From Oceanicaulis sp. (lineage in GTDB: Bacteria > Pseudomonadota > Alphaproteobacteria > Caulobacterales > Maricaulaceae), in assembly GCA_040112665.1 (NCBI GenBank), contig CP157796.1, positions 1,366,813-1,430,812 on the forward strand: 64,000 bases of DNA, in the 5' to 3' direction. Numbering within the stretch: position 1 is the stretch's first letter; every line of letters starts with the position of its first letter. The notes beneath the pieces were generated by a model. It saw nothing but the letters and a program-made list of their open reading frames with translations, made no database searches and was not told the DNA's origin. Of this stretch, positions 18,727 through 27,640 are shown in pieces. Made by a program: the position numbers and the translations under genes.

Positions 18727-20076
18727 ATGAGCGAGAACACCGAGTCAAAGCCCGACGCCGAACCGGTCGACGCCGAGTTCGAACCCGCCCCGTCCGGCGA
18801 GGAGGCGCCGGCGTCAGACGACACGTCCAGAGCCGGCGGCGGCTCTGGCGGCGGCGCGCTGCGCGCCATCGGCCTGGTGATCGCGTCCGCTGCGATCGGC
18901 GGCCTGGTGGGCTACGCCGCCTCGCGCTACCTGCCCGGCGAACCGCTGCCCGGACCGTCCGTGCAGGGGCTGGAGGACCGCATCGCCGCGCTCGAATCCG
19001 ATCAGGGCGAAGGCGCGGACATGAGCGCCCTCACCGGCCGGATCGATGCGCTGGAAGATCAGCTCGCCGCCCGCGCGGACCTTCCGGCGCGCGTGGACAC
19101 GCTCGCCGCAGACCTCGCCGGCTTGCGAGAGCAGATCGCGGGGTTCGAATCCGCGCCCTCCGGCGAGGGGCAGGCGGATATCGGCGCGATCGCCGCGCTC
19201 GAAGACCGGCTCGCCCAGGCGTTCGGTCAGATCGAAGACCGGCTTACCGCGCTTGAGGAAGACGTCCAGACCGCCCGCAGCGAGGCGGAGACGGCGCGTT
19301 CCGCGGTCAGCAGCGTTCAGGCCGCCCTGGCCGACGCGCCCGCCGGCGAAGGCGGCGCCGATCCCGCCCGGCTGGCCGCGCTCGCGGGCACGGTCAACGA
19401 TCTGCAAGGCCGCGTCGACGCGCTCGCCGAGGCGGTCTCCGCGCTCGAAGGCCTGCCTGCGCGCGTGCAGGCGCTGAGCGATCAGCCCGGCGCCGCGCCT
19501 GATCTCGATCCGCTCCGCGCCCGCATCGCCACGCTCGAAGAGCGCGTCGCGGCGCTCTTCGCGGCTTATGAGAGCCAGCCGCCGCGCCCGGCCCGGCCTG
19601 CGCCGCAGGGCGAACCGGCCGATCTCGCCAGCCGCGCGCTCGCCTTCGCCGCGCTCAGCGAGGCGGCTTCCGGGACCGAGCCCTTCGCCGTCGAGGTCGA
19701 GGCGATGCGCCGGGTCTGGCCGAACGCGCCGGGGCTCGACGCGCTGTCGCGTCACGCCCGTCAGGGCGCGCCGACGCTGGATCGGCTCGAAGAAAGCTTC
19801 CCCGCCCGGCCTCTGCGCGAGGCGACGGGCGAGACGCGCACCTTCTTCGGCGTGCTCAGCGTGGACAGGCAGGGCGAGGACGGCCCGGCCGCGCGCATCG
19901 CCGCGGCGCTAGACGCGGGCGATCTGTCCGCCGCCGCCGACATCGTTTCCGGCCTCGACGGCGATGCTGCGGACGCGGTCGCCGACTGGGCGGACGGCCT
20001 CACGGCCCGGCTCGCGGTGAAACAGGCGCTGGACGCGCAATCGGCCGCGCTCGCCGGTGAAGGAGGTTCTCGATGA
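18727..20076 (+). CDS. Alphaproteobacterial Mic60/mitofilin-like membrane protein
   Basis: The product (about 449 aa) has an acidic, disordered N-terminus, then one transmembrane helix (near residues 45-66, ALRAIGLVIASAAIGGLVGYAAS). A long coiled coil of heptad-like repeats (IAALE, VDTLA and similar) fills residues 80-285. A compact C-terminal domain follows (LASRALAFAALSEA onward), similar to the mitofilin signature. Bacterial Mic60 of this class shapes intracytoplasmic membranes and sits next to hem genes, as here between hemD and a hemY-type gene. The ATG at 18727 is preferred over 18712, though neither has a strong ribosome site. Its stop overlaps the next start. Confidence 0.82.
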   Translation: MSENTESKPDAEPVDAEFEPAPSGEEAPASDDTSRAGGGSGGGALRAIGLVIASAAIGGLVGYAASRYLPGEPLPGPSVQGLEDRIAALESDQGEGADMSALTGRIDALEDQLAARADLPARVDTLAADLAGLREQIAGFESAPSGEGQADIGAIAALEDRLAQAFGQIEDRLTALEEDVQTARSEAETARSAVSSVQAALADAPAGEGGADPARLAALAGTVNDLQGRVDALAEAVSALEGLPARVQALSDQPGAAPDLDPLRARIATLEERVAALFAAYESQPPRPARPAPQGEPADLASRALAFAALSEAASGTEPFAVEVEAMRRVWPNAPGLDALSRHARQGAPTLDRLEESFPARPLREATGETRTFFGVLSVDRQGEDGPAARIAAALDAGDLSAAADIVSGLDGDAADAVADWADGLTARLAVKQALDAQSAALAGEGGSR

Positions 20077-21581
20077 TCAGGCTCGTCCTCACCGTCGTCC
20101 TGTGCGTGATCACCGCCGCGATCGCGGTGTTCCTGACGCTCAATCCGGGCCTGGTCCGGATCGAGTTTCTCGGCGTCGTCGCCGAAGCCCCGTTCGCGCT
20201 GGCCGCGGGCGTTCTGATCGTCGCGACCTTCGTGCTGGTCTTCGCCTGGTGGCTGTTGGCCAAGGTCTGGGGCGCGCCCGACGCGTTTCGCAAGTTTCGC
20301 AAGAACCGCCGCCGCGAGCAGGGCTTCGACGCGCTCGAACGCGCGCTCATCGCTTCGGCTGCAGGGCAGGGCGCTCTGGCCGTGCGGCAGGCGAGCCGGG
20401 CCGAGGCGCTGCTCGATCGGCCTGCGCTGTCGCGGCTGCTCGCCGCCCGCGCCGCCGAAGCGGCCGGCGATCTTGAAAGCGCGGAGACCCATTACGAAGC
20501 GATGCTGGAGGACGGCAAGACGCGGCTGGTCGCACGCCGGGGCCTCACCGCGATCGCCGAGGCGCGCGGGGACGGCAAGCTCGCCATCACCCACGCCTCG
20601 GAAGCCTTCGAGCAGGCCGGCGGGGCGCGCTGGGCGTATGAATCGCTGATCGGCGCGCAGATCGCCGAAGCCCGCTGGGCGAACGCGGAAACCACGCTCA
20701 CCGAAGGCGAGCGGCGCGGTCATGTCGATCGCGGCGTGGCGGCGCGGATACGCGCCGTGCTGCTGACCGCCGAAGCGCGGCGGCTGGAGGAGTCCGATCC
20801 TGAAACCGCTGCCAAGCTCGCCGACCGCGCGTCTGACGCCTCGCCTGCGTTCGCGCCCGCCGCCGAGCTCGCCGGCCGGCTGCTCGCCCGCCAGCGGCGA
20901 CATCGCCGCGCGGCGGACATTCTGGAAGAAGCCTGGAAGCGCAATCCGCACCCGGCGCTCGCCCGCGCCTACGCCGATCTCAGGAAATCCGATACGAAGA
21001 CCAAGCGCGCCGAGCGTTTGCGCCATCTCGCTTCGCTCAATCCCGATCATCGGGAGTCCCGCGTGCTTCTGGCCGAAACCGCGATCGAGCAGGAAAACCG
21101 CGACGCGGCGCGCGCGGCGCTGGCGCCGCTTCTGGCCCAGCCGCCGGTGTCCGCGCGCGTGTGCGTGCTCGCCGCCCGGCTCGACCAGCTCGAAGGCGAG
21201 GAGGCCGGCGCGCGGCGCTGGATGGCCCGCGCCGCGCATGCGCCGGGCGAGGCGGACTGGTCGGACATCGACGAGGCGGGTCAGGCCTTCAACTACACAG
21301 ACGCGGACTGGCGGCGCATGGTCGAGGCCTGGGGCCGTGATCAGCGCCTGATCCACCCCCGGCACGAGCGTTTCGAAAGCCCGGCGGCCGCAGCGCCGGA
21401 AAGCGCTCTGCTGGAAGGGCCGCGGGCCGCGTCCGCCAGCCCCGCCGCCGCAGCGCCCCAGCCGTCATCGCAGACGAAAGCGCAGAGCGGGGGCGACAAG
21501 CCGGGGCCGAGCTTCTATGAACCCGGGCACGCGCCCGACGATCCGGGCGTGCCCGAGGATGACGACGACACGCGCCGCTAG
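20073..21581 (+). CDS. HemY-type TPR membrane protein
   Basis: The 502-aa product has two N-terminal transmembrane helices (residues 3-22 and 38-66) that define the HemY N-terminal domain. A TPR-like solenoid (residues about 90-420) and a Pro/Ala/Ser-rich tail follow. The protein is named from enterobacterial hem operons but is not the HemY oxidase, and its biochemical role is unproven. Its start overlaps the mitofilin gene by 4 nt (ATGA). In alphaproteobacteria the pair is thought to act together at the inner membrane, which the coupling seen here supports. Confidence 0.85.
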   Translation: MIRLVLTVVLCVITAAIAVFLTLNPGLVRIEFLGVVAEAPFALAAGVLIVATFVLVFAWWLLAKVWGAPDAFRKFRKNRRREQGFDALERALIASAAGQGALAVRQASRAEALLDRPALSRLLAARAAEAAGDLESAETHYEAMLEDGKTRLVARRGLTAIAEARGDGKLAITHASEAFEQAGGARWAYESLIGAQIAEARWANAETTLTEGERRGHVDRGVAARIRAVLLTAEARRLEESDPETAAKLADRASDASPAFAPAAELAGRLLARQRRHRRAADILEEAWKRNPHPALARAYADLRKSDTKTKRAERLRHLASLNPDHRESRVLLAETAIEQENRDAARAALAPLLAQPPVSARVCVLAARLDQLEGEEAGARRWMARAAHAPGEADWSDIDEAGQAFNYTDADWRRMVEAWGRDQRLIHPRHERFESPAAAAPESALLEGPRAASASPAAAAPQPSSQTKAQSGGDKPGPSFYEPGHAPDDPGVPEDDDDTRR

Positions 21582-21586
21582 AGCCC

Positions 21587-22258
21587 ATGACCGATTTCAA
21601 ACCGCGCCTTCTGATCGGCGTCACCGGCGGATCGGCGTCGGGCAAGACCGAGATCGCCCGCGCCGCAGCGCGTGCGGCCGCGCCGCTGAGCGCGCTGGTG
21701 CTGGCCGAGGACGATTACTACGGCGACCACGGCGCGAAGCCTGATTTCGACGCCTCGGCCTTCAATTTCGACCACCCCGCCTCTCGCGATCATCCGCGGC
21801 TGGCCCGCGATCTGGCGGCGCTGAAGGCGGGCGAGCCGGTCGACGCGCCGATCTATGATTTCACGATCCATCGCCGGCGCGCGGACACGCGCCGGATCGA
21901 GCCCGCCGACATTCTGGTGGTCGAGGGCATCCATCTGTTCTGCAGCGCGGACGTGCGCGCGCTGTTCGACATCAAGGTGTTCGTGGACGCGCCCGACGAC
22001 ATCCGCCTGGCGCGCCGCATCCTGCGCGACGTGAACGAGCGCGGACGCACCGCGCATTCGGTCGTCAGCCAGTATCTCAGGACCGTGCGGCCCATGCATC
22101 ACGAATGGACCGCGCCGGGCCGCGAGCACGCCGATCTGGTGATCCGCAACGACGCGGCGGCGGCGCGGCCGGCCGACCATCTGTCGGCCTTCTTCACCGC
22201 GCTCGCCGAGCCGCTGGCCGGCCGCATCAAGGCCTTCAAGGCCTCGCGCGCGGCCTGA
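21587..22258 (+). CDS. Uridine kinase-like P-loop kinase
   Basis: The 223-aa cytoplasmic protein is a phosphoribulokinase/uridine kinase family kinase. It has a Walker A at residues 11-21 (GVTGGSASGKT), a substrate-loop DDYYG, the YDFTIHRR segment, and a Walker B-like VVEGIHLF. A nucleoside is the likely phosphate acceptor, but this family also includes enzymes with other substrates. It begins 5 nt after the hemY-type gene and probably shares its transcript. Confidence 0.85.
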   Translation: MTDFKPRLLIGVTGGSASGKTEIARAAARAAAPLSALVLAEDDYYGDHGAKPDFDASAFNFDHPASRDHPRLARDLAALKAGEPVDAPIYDFTIHRRRADTRRIEPADILVVEGIHLFCSADVRALFDIKVFVDAPDDIRLARRILRDVNERGRTAHSVVSQYLRTVRPMHHEWTAPGREHADLVIRNDAAAARPADHLSAFFTALAEPLAGRIKAFKASRAA

Positions 22259-22262
22259 CGGG

Positions 22263-22619
22263 TCAGCCCTTGCGGCTGGAGCCCTTGTTGCGAAGGCCGC
22301 GGTCCTCGTCGGGATTGCGCCGCTCGCCGGGCCGGTTCAGCTCGTTATCGGTCTTGGGAACGGTCTGCTCCTCGCTCTTGTGAACGCGGGTTTTCGAGCC
22401 TTCACGCTCGAACTGCTGCTCGATCTCGTCTTTCGAGCCGATATCGCGCGCGATCTCGCCGCCCGACCGTCCGGTCGTGGACTGATCGCCCGCAGGCACG
22501 TCGCCGCGCACCTCAGGGCTTTTCAGCTGCTCCTCGCGCGTGGTCGGCGCGGTGGCTTCGGCCGGGTCGGTCTCGCCGTAATTGGGATCGGGCTTCGGGT
22601 TCGGCTTGGGGCCGGACAT
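22263..22619 (-). CDS. Small hydrophilic disordered protein
   Basis: I do not recognise this family. The 118-aa product is rich in Pro, Asp, Glu, Lys and Arg, with no hydrophobic segment and no cysteine, and is predicted to be largely unstructured (KPNPKPDPNYGETDP start, RNKGSSRKG end). It is convergent with the uridine-kinase-like gene, 4 nt apart. Hydrophilic proteins of this kind occur among desiccation or stress proteins, but nothing here proves that. Confidence 0.5.
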   Translation of the reverse strand: MSGPKPNPKPDPNYGETDPAEATAPTTREEQLKSPEVRGDVPAGDQSTTGRSGGEIARDIGSKDEIEQQFEREGSKTRVHKSEEQTVPKTDNELNRPGERRNPDEDRGLRNKGSSRKG

Positions 22620-22701
22620 GGGCGCCTCCGTTCGCGTTGCTGGTCAGACAGACAACGCGGGGGAGGGGCGGGGGTGTTCCGGGCAGGCGGGGCTTAGAAT
22701 T

Positions 22702-22716
22702 TTGGTTTGCAACCAA
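22702..22716. promoter_or_regulatory. Inverted repeat upstream of the BglII-like R-M cassette
   Basis: TTGGTT-TGC-AACCAA is a perfect 6-bp inverted repeat in AT-richer DNA, 68 nt before the endonuclease start. It also marks the shift from GC-rich core to the lower-GC cassette. It could be an operator that times endonuclease expression or a recombination scar; the sequence does not decide. Confidence 0.35.
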
Positions 22717-22784
22717 TTCTATCTTGCCACATGCCGATGCTTAGAACATTATGGGAACATAAAGCTGCGTGCTAGCGTTCGAGT

Positions 22785-23378
22785 ATGTCAGTTGATTCGC
22801 TTGTCCCTCGCGACGTTCGCACCCGTTTTGATGTCCGCGAGTGGCGGAACGGATTGGCTGTGCTGCACACAGCCCACGCCGACTGTTGGCGGGAGATCAT
22901 GACTGTGCTGCGCGAGTTTGAATTGACAGCAACAGACATTCTCAAGCCGGGCGGCGCGAAATCGCCGATCGCGCACCGGCTGGATGATCGGCTGTACGAT
23001 CTTGGTTGGGCGGAAAAAACCTATTCGACTGCGATTATCGTCGATGATCAGCGGTTTGAGGCGCCGTCTCATAAGGTGGACTGCGTGAAAGGCCGAGTCG
23101 CTCTTGAGGTGGAGTGGAACAACAAAGACCCGTTCTTTGATCGCGATCTGAACAACTTTCGCCAGTTATTCGAGCTTCGCGCGATTGATGTCGGGGTGAT
23201 CGTCACGAGAGCCACCGAACTCCAGGACATTTTCAAGGAACTTGGCCGCGGATCGAGCTTCGGTTCCTCCACGACTCATCTGAGCAAATTGCTTCCTCGT
23301 ATCGAGGGCGGCGCAGGGGGCGGGTGCCCGCTGGTCGTGTTCGCCATCACCAAGGAGTGCTACGTCGATGACCGATAG
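22785..23378 (+). CDS. BglII/BstYI-family type II restriction endonuclease
   Basis: This 197-aa protein is a predicted PD-(D/E)XK restriction enzyme. The catalytic region is D99-x8-E108-x-E110 (KVDCVKG then LEVEWNNKD). The known BglII/BstYI nucleases have D-x8-E-x-Q with the same spacing, so the third residue differs here. The downstream FFDRDLNNFR helix also fits the family. Its stop lies inside the start of a methyltransferase gene (11-nt overlap), the classic close pairing of type II R-M genes. Recognition of a GATC-centred palindrome is an inference from the family. Base composition is lower in GC than the flanks, consistent with transfer. Confidence 0.8.
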   Translation: MSVDSLVPRDVRTRFDVREWRNGLAVLHTAHADCWREIMTVLREFELTATDILKPGGAKSPIAHRLDDRLYDLGWAEKTYSTAIIVDDQRFEAPSHKVDCVKGRVALEVEWNNKDPFFDRDLNNFRQLFELRAIDVGVIVTRATELQDIFKELGRGSSFGSSTTHLSKLLPRIEGGAGGGCPLVVFAITKECYVDDR

Positions 23379-24015
23379 CCCGCTTCTTCGTGAAGCTTCC
23401 GCGAGCCTCCTTGAGACTGCAGGGGACACGCGCTTCGGGACCATCCTGGCCGACCCGCCTTGGCGCTTCACCAACCGAACCGGCAAAATGGCGCCCGAAC
23501 ACCGTCGTTTGTCACGTTACGGCACCATGGACCTCGACGAAATTTGCGAACTCCCTGTTGCGGACATCGCAGCGGAGCCGGCGCACCTTTATCTCTGGGT
23601 CCCCAACGCATTGCTGCCTGAAGGCCTTCGGGTGATGAGCGCGTGGGGCTTCGAATACAAGTCGAACCTCGTCTGGCACAAAATCCGAAAGGACGGCGGG
23701 TCGGACGGACGTGGTGTCGGATTTTATTTCCGAAACGTGACCGAACTCATTCTCTTCGGCGTCAGAGGGAAGAAAGCACGGACGCTCGACGCCGGACGCA
23801 GACAGGTGAATTACCTCGCGACAAGGAAACGCGAACATTCGCGTAAGCCTGACGAGCAGTATGAGCTGATCGAGTCGTGCTCTTGGGGACCGAGGCTGGA
23901 AATGTTCTCCCGTGGTGTCCGGGACGGTTGGACGGTTTGGGGGGATCAGGCGGACGAGTCATATCGTCCGACTTGGGCCACTTACGCCCACAGCTCGGCA
24001 ATCGCCGCAGAGTAA
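23368..24015 (+). CDS. MT-A70 family DNA adenine-N6 methyltransferase
   Basis: This 215-aa protein has the MT-A70 catalytic motif ILADPPWRF (near residues 26-34), the LYLWVPNALLPE segment and the C-terminal GPRLEMFSR block. It should protect host DNA at the site cut by the overlapping BglII-like nuclease. The two genes overlap by 11 nt, with the methylase second. Such overlap couples methylase synthesis to that of the nuclease. The gene ends 4 nt before the convergent rlmN gene, so the cassette is tightly inserted against core genes. Confidence 0.87.
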   Translation: MTDSPLLREASASLLETAGDTRFGTILADPPWRFTNRTGKMAPEHRRLSRYGTMDLDEICELPVADIAAEPAHLYLWVPNALLPEGLRVMSAWGFEYKSNLVWHKIRKDGGSDGRGVGFYFRNVTELILFGVRGKKARTLDAGRRQVNYLATRKREHSRKPDEQYELIESCSWGPRLEMFSRGVRDGWTVWGDQADESYRPTWATYAHSSAIAAE

Positions 24016-24019
24016 CCGC

Positions 24020-25177
24020 CTACCCCTCGCGCTCCAGCCGCCGCTTTTCGCTCGCGCGCATCTTCACGCTTTCGCTTTTGAGCTGGCCGCAGGCGGCGAA
24101 GATGTCTCGGCCTCGGGGCGTGCGGATCGGGCTGGCGTAGCCGGCGCGGTTCACGATCTCGGCGAACTTCTCAATCGTCTCCCAGTCCGAGCACTCATAC
24201 GGGCTGCCCGGCCAGGGGTTGAACGGGATGAGATTGATCTTCGCCGGCACGCCCTTGAGCAGGTTCACCAGCGCGCGCGCCTCGGCGGGGCTGTCGTTCA
24301 CGCCTTTCAGCATGACGTATTCGAACGTCACCCGCTTGGCGTTGGACAGGTCGGGATAGGCGCGGATCGCGTCCATCAGCTCTGCAATCGGGTATTTCTT
24401 GTTCAGCGGCACCAGCTCGTCGCGGAGCGGATCGTTGGTGGCGTGAAGGCTGATCGCCAGCATGGCGCGGGTGCGCTCACCCAGCTCGGTCATTTTCGGC
24501 ACGACGCCGGAGGTCGACACCGTGATGCGCCGCCGGCCGATCGCGATGCCGTCGCCGTCGGAGATCACGTCGATCGCGTCGCTGACATGGTCGAGATTAT
24601 AGAGCGGCTCGCCCATGCCCATGAAGACGATGTTGGTGATCTTCCGGTCCTCGTTCGAGGTCGGCCATTCGCCCAGATCGTCGCGCGCGATCATCACCTG
24701 CTGGGCGATCTCCGCCCCAGTGAGATTGCGCACCAGCTTCTGCGTGCCGGTATGGCAGAAGGTGCAGTTGAGCGTGCAGCCCACCTGAGACGAGACGCAC
24801 AGCGCGCCGGACTTGCCCACGTCGGGGATGAACACGGTCTCCGCTTCCACGCCCGGCGCGAAGCGGATGAGGTATTTGCGCGTGCCGTCGACGCTGACCA
24901 GCCGCTCGACCACTTCGGCGCGGGCCAGGGTGAACTTTTCCTCCAGCACCTTGCGCAGGTCCTTGGAGACGTTGGTCATCTCGTCAAACGACGTGACGCC
25001 GTAGTGATAGATCCAGCGCCAGAGCTGGTCGGCGCGCATCTTCGCCTTCTTCTCGTCCACGCCCGCATGCGCGATCAGCGCCTCGCGGATCTGCGCGCGG
25101 GTCATCCCGGCCAGCGGGATCGGACCGGCCGTGGCGGGCCGGTTTGCGAAGTCGAGATTGAGAGCGTGCGCGGTCAT
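24020..25177 (-). CDS. rlmN: Dual-specificity 23S rRNA/tRNA adenine-C2 methyltransferase
   Basis: RlmN is a radical-SAM enzyme that makes m2A2503 in 23S rRNA and m2A37 in some tRNAs. The 385-aa product has the radical-SAM cysteines C134, C138 and C141 ([12 protein letters not shown]). The SAM-binding GMGEPLYN loop is present, as is the C-terminal methyl-carrying cysteine in FAACGQL. Length is normal. It is convergent with the R-M cassette and has a 397-nt gene-free region upstream containing a repeat pair. Confidence 0.96.
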   Translation of the reverse strand: MTAHALNLDFANRPATAGPIPLAGMTRAQIREALIAHAGVDEKKAKMRADQLWRWIYHYGVTSFDEMTNVSKDLRKVLEEKFTLARAEVVERLVSVDGTRKYLIRFAPGVEAETVFIPDVGKSGALCVSSQVGCTLNCTFCHTGTQKLVRNLTGAEIAQQVMIARDDLGEWPTSNEDRKITNIVFMGMGEPLYNLDHVSDAIDVISDGDGIAIGRRRITVSTSGVVPKMTELGERTRAMLAISLHATNDPLRDELVPLNKKYPIAELMDAIRAYPDLSNAKRVTFEYVMLKGVNDSPAEARALVNLLKGVPAKINLIPFNPWPGSPYECSDWETIEKFAEIVNRAGYASPIRTPRGRDIFAACGQLKSESVKMRASEKRRLEREG

Positions 25178-25288
25178 GGCGCGCTCATATAGTCCAATTG
25201 CGGCGAGATCGCGAGCCTCGGGTCACACGCGCGCTGACGCCTCGCGTCTCTCTGAGATCGACGAGCGCAGCGATCGATCGCTTGCGCT

Positions 25289-25438
25289 CCCCCCCCCCAC
25301 CCCGGCCCTCCCCCGAGGGGGAGGGAGGGGCGCTATAGCGGCGCTCAAAGGTTTGGGCTTCCTGGCGCCATTCCACAAAAGCGCCGGTCCGGACCGCAAC
25401 GCCCCTCCCTCCCCTTGAGGGGAGGGCTGGGGTGGGGT
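25289..25438. repeat. Inverted pair of intergenic palindromic units
   Basis: The left arm (25289-25332) runs from a C10 tract through CACCCCGGCCCTCC to GAGGGGGAGGGAGGGGCG. The right arm (25401-25438) is its near-complement, GCCCCTCCCTCCCC-TTGA-GGGGAGGGCTGGGGTGGGG. Each arm also folds on itself. The pair lies in the gene-free stretch 25178-25574 between rlmN and the DUF6065 gene. It shares its core with units at 2859-2906 and 29728-29868. I see nothing else convincing in this stretch. Confidence 0.65.
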
Positions 25439-25574
25439 GAGCTCCTCGTGGGAGGGGCCGGCGCGATGGCGAATGCGCAAGCCTGGGCGCCGCGCCCCCT
25501 GCGCGCTCCGGCTTGAGCGCAACGCGCGAGCGGTTAGGCTCGCCGAGGTTCATTCATCACCGGTTTCCTCGCCC

Positions 25575-26342
25575 ATGAAACTCACCCTGCATCCCCTCTC
25601 CGACAAGCCGATCCCCGTTCGTCCTGCCGAGAGCCGGCGGGGCTGGATGGACGACACGCCGGAAAGCTTCGCCTATCGCTGCCTGCCGCTGGCGGCGGCC
25701 AATCAGCACGGCTGGGAGGTGTTCACGCCCACCGGCGTCACGGCGCGCTGGAACGGCGGGGCGCGGGTGGAGGATGTCCAGGTCGCGCTCGACGACCCGA
25801 TGGCGATGCACCGGCCGGGCTCGGCCATGGCGAATTTCGGCTCGGGCATCCTGACCTTCGAGATGGGCTTCCTGATGCGCACCCCGCCGGGCTGGAATCT
25901 CTGGGTCTCCGGGCCGGTGAACGGGGTCAAGGACGGGATCGTGGGCCTGAACGGCGTGATCGAGACCGACTGGAGCCCTTACTCCTTCACCATGAACTGG
26001 CGCTTCACCCGGCCCGGCGAGGTGCGCTTCGAGCCCGGCGAGGCGATCGCGCATTTCTTCCCGGTGCGCCGGGACCTGTTCGAGCGGGTCACCCCGGAAA
26101 TCCGCTCGCTCTACGAAGACCCCAAGGCGCTCAAGCAGATGGAGGTCTGGCGCGAGAGCCGGTCGGACTTCGCTGGCCGCCTGAAGACCGGCGACAAGGC
26201 GGCGGCTGAAGAAAAATGGCAGAAGGGCTATTATCGCGGTCTCTATCCGGACGGGTCGAAAGGCCCGGCCGACCACAAGATCAAGATCCGCGTTCCTGAG
26301 TTCGCGCCGGGCAAACCCAAGCCGAAGAAGACCAGACGATGA
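25575..26342 (+). CDS. DUF6065-family protein
   Basis: The 255-aa soluble protein resembles the DUF6065 family, with the characteristic CLPLAAANQHGWEV segment near residue 38 and a beta-rich core (FGSGILTFEMGFLMRTPPGW). A Lys/Pro-rich tail ends the protein. The function is unknown. The ATG at 25575 begins the conserved part; upstream in-frame sequence runs back into the palindromic repeat and is not coding. Its stop overlaps the next gene's ATG (ATGA, 26339-26342), so the two are coupled. Confidence 0.68.
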   Translation: MKLTLHPLSDKPIPVRPAESRRGWMDDTPESFAYRCLPLAAANQHGWEVFTPTGVTARWNGGARVEDVQVALDDPMAMHRPGSAMANFGSGILTFEMGFLMRTPPGWNLWVSGPVNGVKDGIVGLNGVIETDWSPYSFTMNWRFTRPGEVRFEPGEAIAHFFPVRRDLFERVTPEIRSLYEDPKALKQMEVWRESRSDFAGRLKTGDKAAAEEKWQKGYYRGLYPDGSKGPADHKIKIRVPEFAPGKPKPKKTRR

Positions 26343-26737
26343 TCCGACGCCTCGTTCTATTTGCGCTCTGCGGCCTCGCCGCAACGGTCCTGTCCGCCTG
26401 CGGAATGTTCGGCGATTGCGAGAACGAGATCCTGGACACCGTCGCAGCGCCGGGAGAGGCGCATGAGGTGCGCGTGTGGCGGAGGAATTGCGGCGCGACC
26501 TCGGCCTATTCCTTCCATTTCGAACTCGCCGAGACCGGCGCCGAACCCGGCCCGGTCGCCCATCGCGAGCGGGTCTTCCTGATCGGCAAGGGCGCGCGGG
26601 AGGATTACGCGATCGCCTGGGTGCGGCCCCGCGCCCTGACGGTCGGGATCTCCGCGCCTGAGGACTTCGTCTACAACGCCGAGACCGAGATCAGCATCGG
26701 CGAGACGGTGTTCCAGATCTCCTACAGACGCCCCTGA
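26339..26737 (+). CDS. Small lipoprotein coupled to the DUF6065 gene
   Basis: The 132-aa product has a lipobox (VLSAC, C21) and a small beta-rich domain (HEVRVWRRNCGATSAYSFHFEL, split by a Cys). Two more cysteines (residues 27 and 50) could form a disulfide in the periplasm. I cannot name a family. It overlaps the DUF6065 gene by 4 nt and ends 59 nt before another lipoprotein gene. Confidence 0.62.
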   Translation: MIRRLVLFALCGLAATVLSACGMFGDCENEILDTVAAPGEAHEVRVWRRNCGATSAYSFHFELAETGAEPGPVAHRERVFLIGKGAREDYAIAWVRPRALTVGISAPEDFVYNAETEISIGETVFQISYRRP

Positions 26738-26796
26738 TTTGACAGACCGCGCCCGGACCCCGAGCCTTTGACGGTCGATCAAGGGGGGACTCCGCC

Positions 26797-27633
26797 ATGC
26801 GGATCGTGTTCGCCGTCCTGGCCGCCGCGCTCGCGGCGGGCTGCGCCGGGTCAGGGATCAAGCGCGAGATCGGCCTGGTCGAGCCGCTGACCGCCCGTCA
26901 GTGCCCCGCCGAGGCCGCCGTGGCCTGGGACGCCTACGGATATTACGATTTCGAGGCGATCACCGCGGGCTTCGCCGAGGACGCCGCGGCGTGGGGCTGG
27001 ACTGAAACCGCTCAGCCGCTCTCGGGCGACGACGTGATCGTGAACTTCCATATCGGCCCGAACATCCACGTGAACCGGACCGACTGGGTGCGCGCCGAAC
27101 GGCGCGGCGGCGCGTGGACGGTGCGCACGTCCTCGCGCGCGGGCTCGTCCTACATCCCGCGTCCTCCGCCGCCCGGCGACACACCTGCGGACCATCCCGC
27201 GCTGCAGTGCCGGGCGCCCAGCGCGATCGCGGAAGGCGCGATCAGCGACCGGCTGGCCGGCGCCGTCGACGCGTTTCTCGCCGACGGGTGCCGCAGCCAG
27301 ATCCCCATCCTGTCGCCTGCGCCGATATTCCTGAAGGATGCGAACGGGATCGGCTGCGAGGACGGCGCGTCGGCCTATCTGCAGATCGAAACCGCGGACG
27401 GGGTGGAGCGCTACATTCAGCGCTGCGCCATCCCCGGCTCGACCCTGGCCGATCTGGTCGCTGCGCTCACGGACGGCCGGCGTATCGAGGACGCGCGCCC
27501 GATCGGAAAGGGCGTCTTCGCGACCATTACGGTCGAGGAATTCTGGGAGCATGGGGGCGCCGCCCGGGCCTGCGAGGCGAGGGCCGAGGCCATGTTTCCC
27601 GATCTCGATTTCGACGATCCGTGGGCGTGGTGA
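26797..27633 (+). CDS. Lipoprotein, unknown function
   Basis: The 278-aa product has a lipobox (LAAGC, C16), then a mixed alpha/beta domain with several cysteines (for example RQCPAEA, LQCRAPS, DGCRSQI, IGCEDGA, QRCAIPG, ARACEAR) that are probably paired in disulfides. A Pro-rich linker (RPPPPGDTP) separates two halves near residue 125. I do not recognise it. It is the last plus-strand gene before the convergent pbpC gene, 7 nt away. Confidence 0.58.
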   Translation: MRIVFAVLAAALAAGCAGSGIKREIGLVEPLTARQCPAEAAVAWDAYGYYDFEAITAGFAEDAAAWGWTETAQPLSGDDVIVNFHIGPNIHVNRTDWVRAERRGGAWTVRTSSRAGSSYIPRPPPPGDTPADHPALQCRAPSAIAEGAISDRLAGAVDAFLADGCRSQIPILSPAPIFLKDANGIGCEDGASAYLQIETADGVERYIQRCAIPGSTLADLVAALTDGRRIEDARPIGKGVFATITVEEFWEHGGAARACEARAEAMFPDLDFDDPWAW

Positions 27634-27640
27634 TCGGCGA

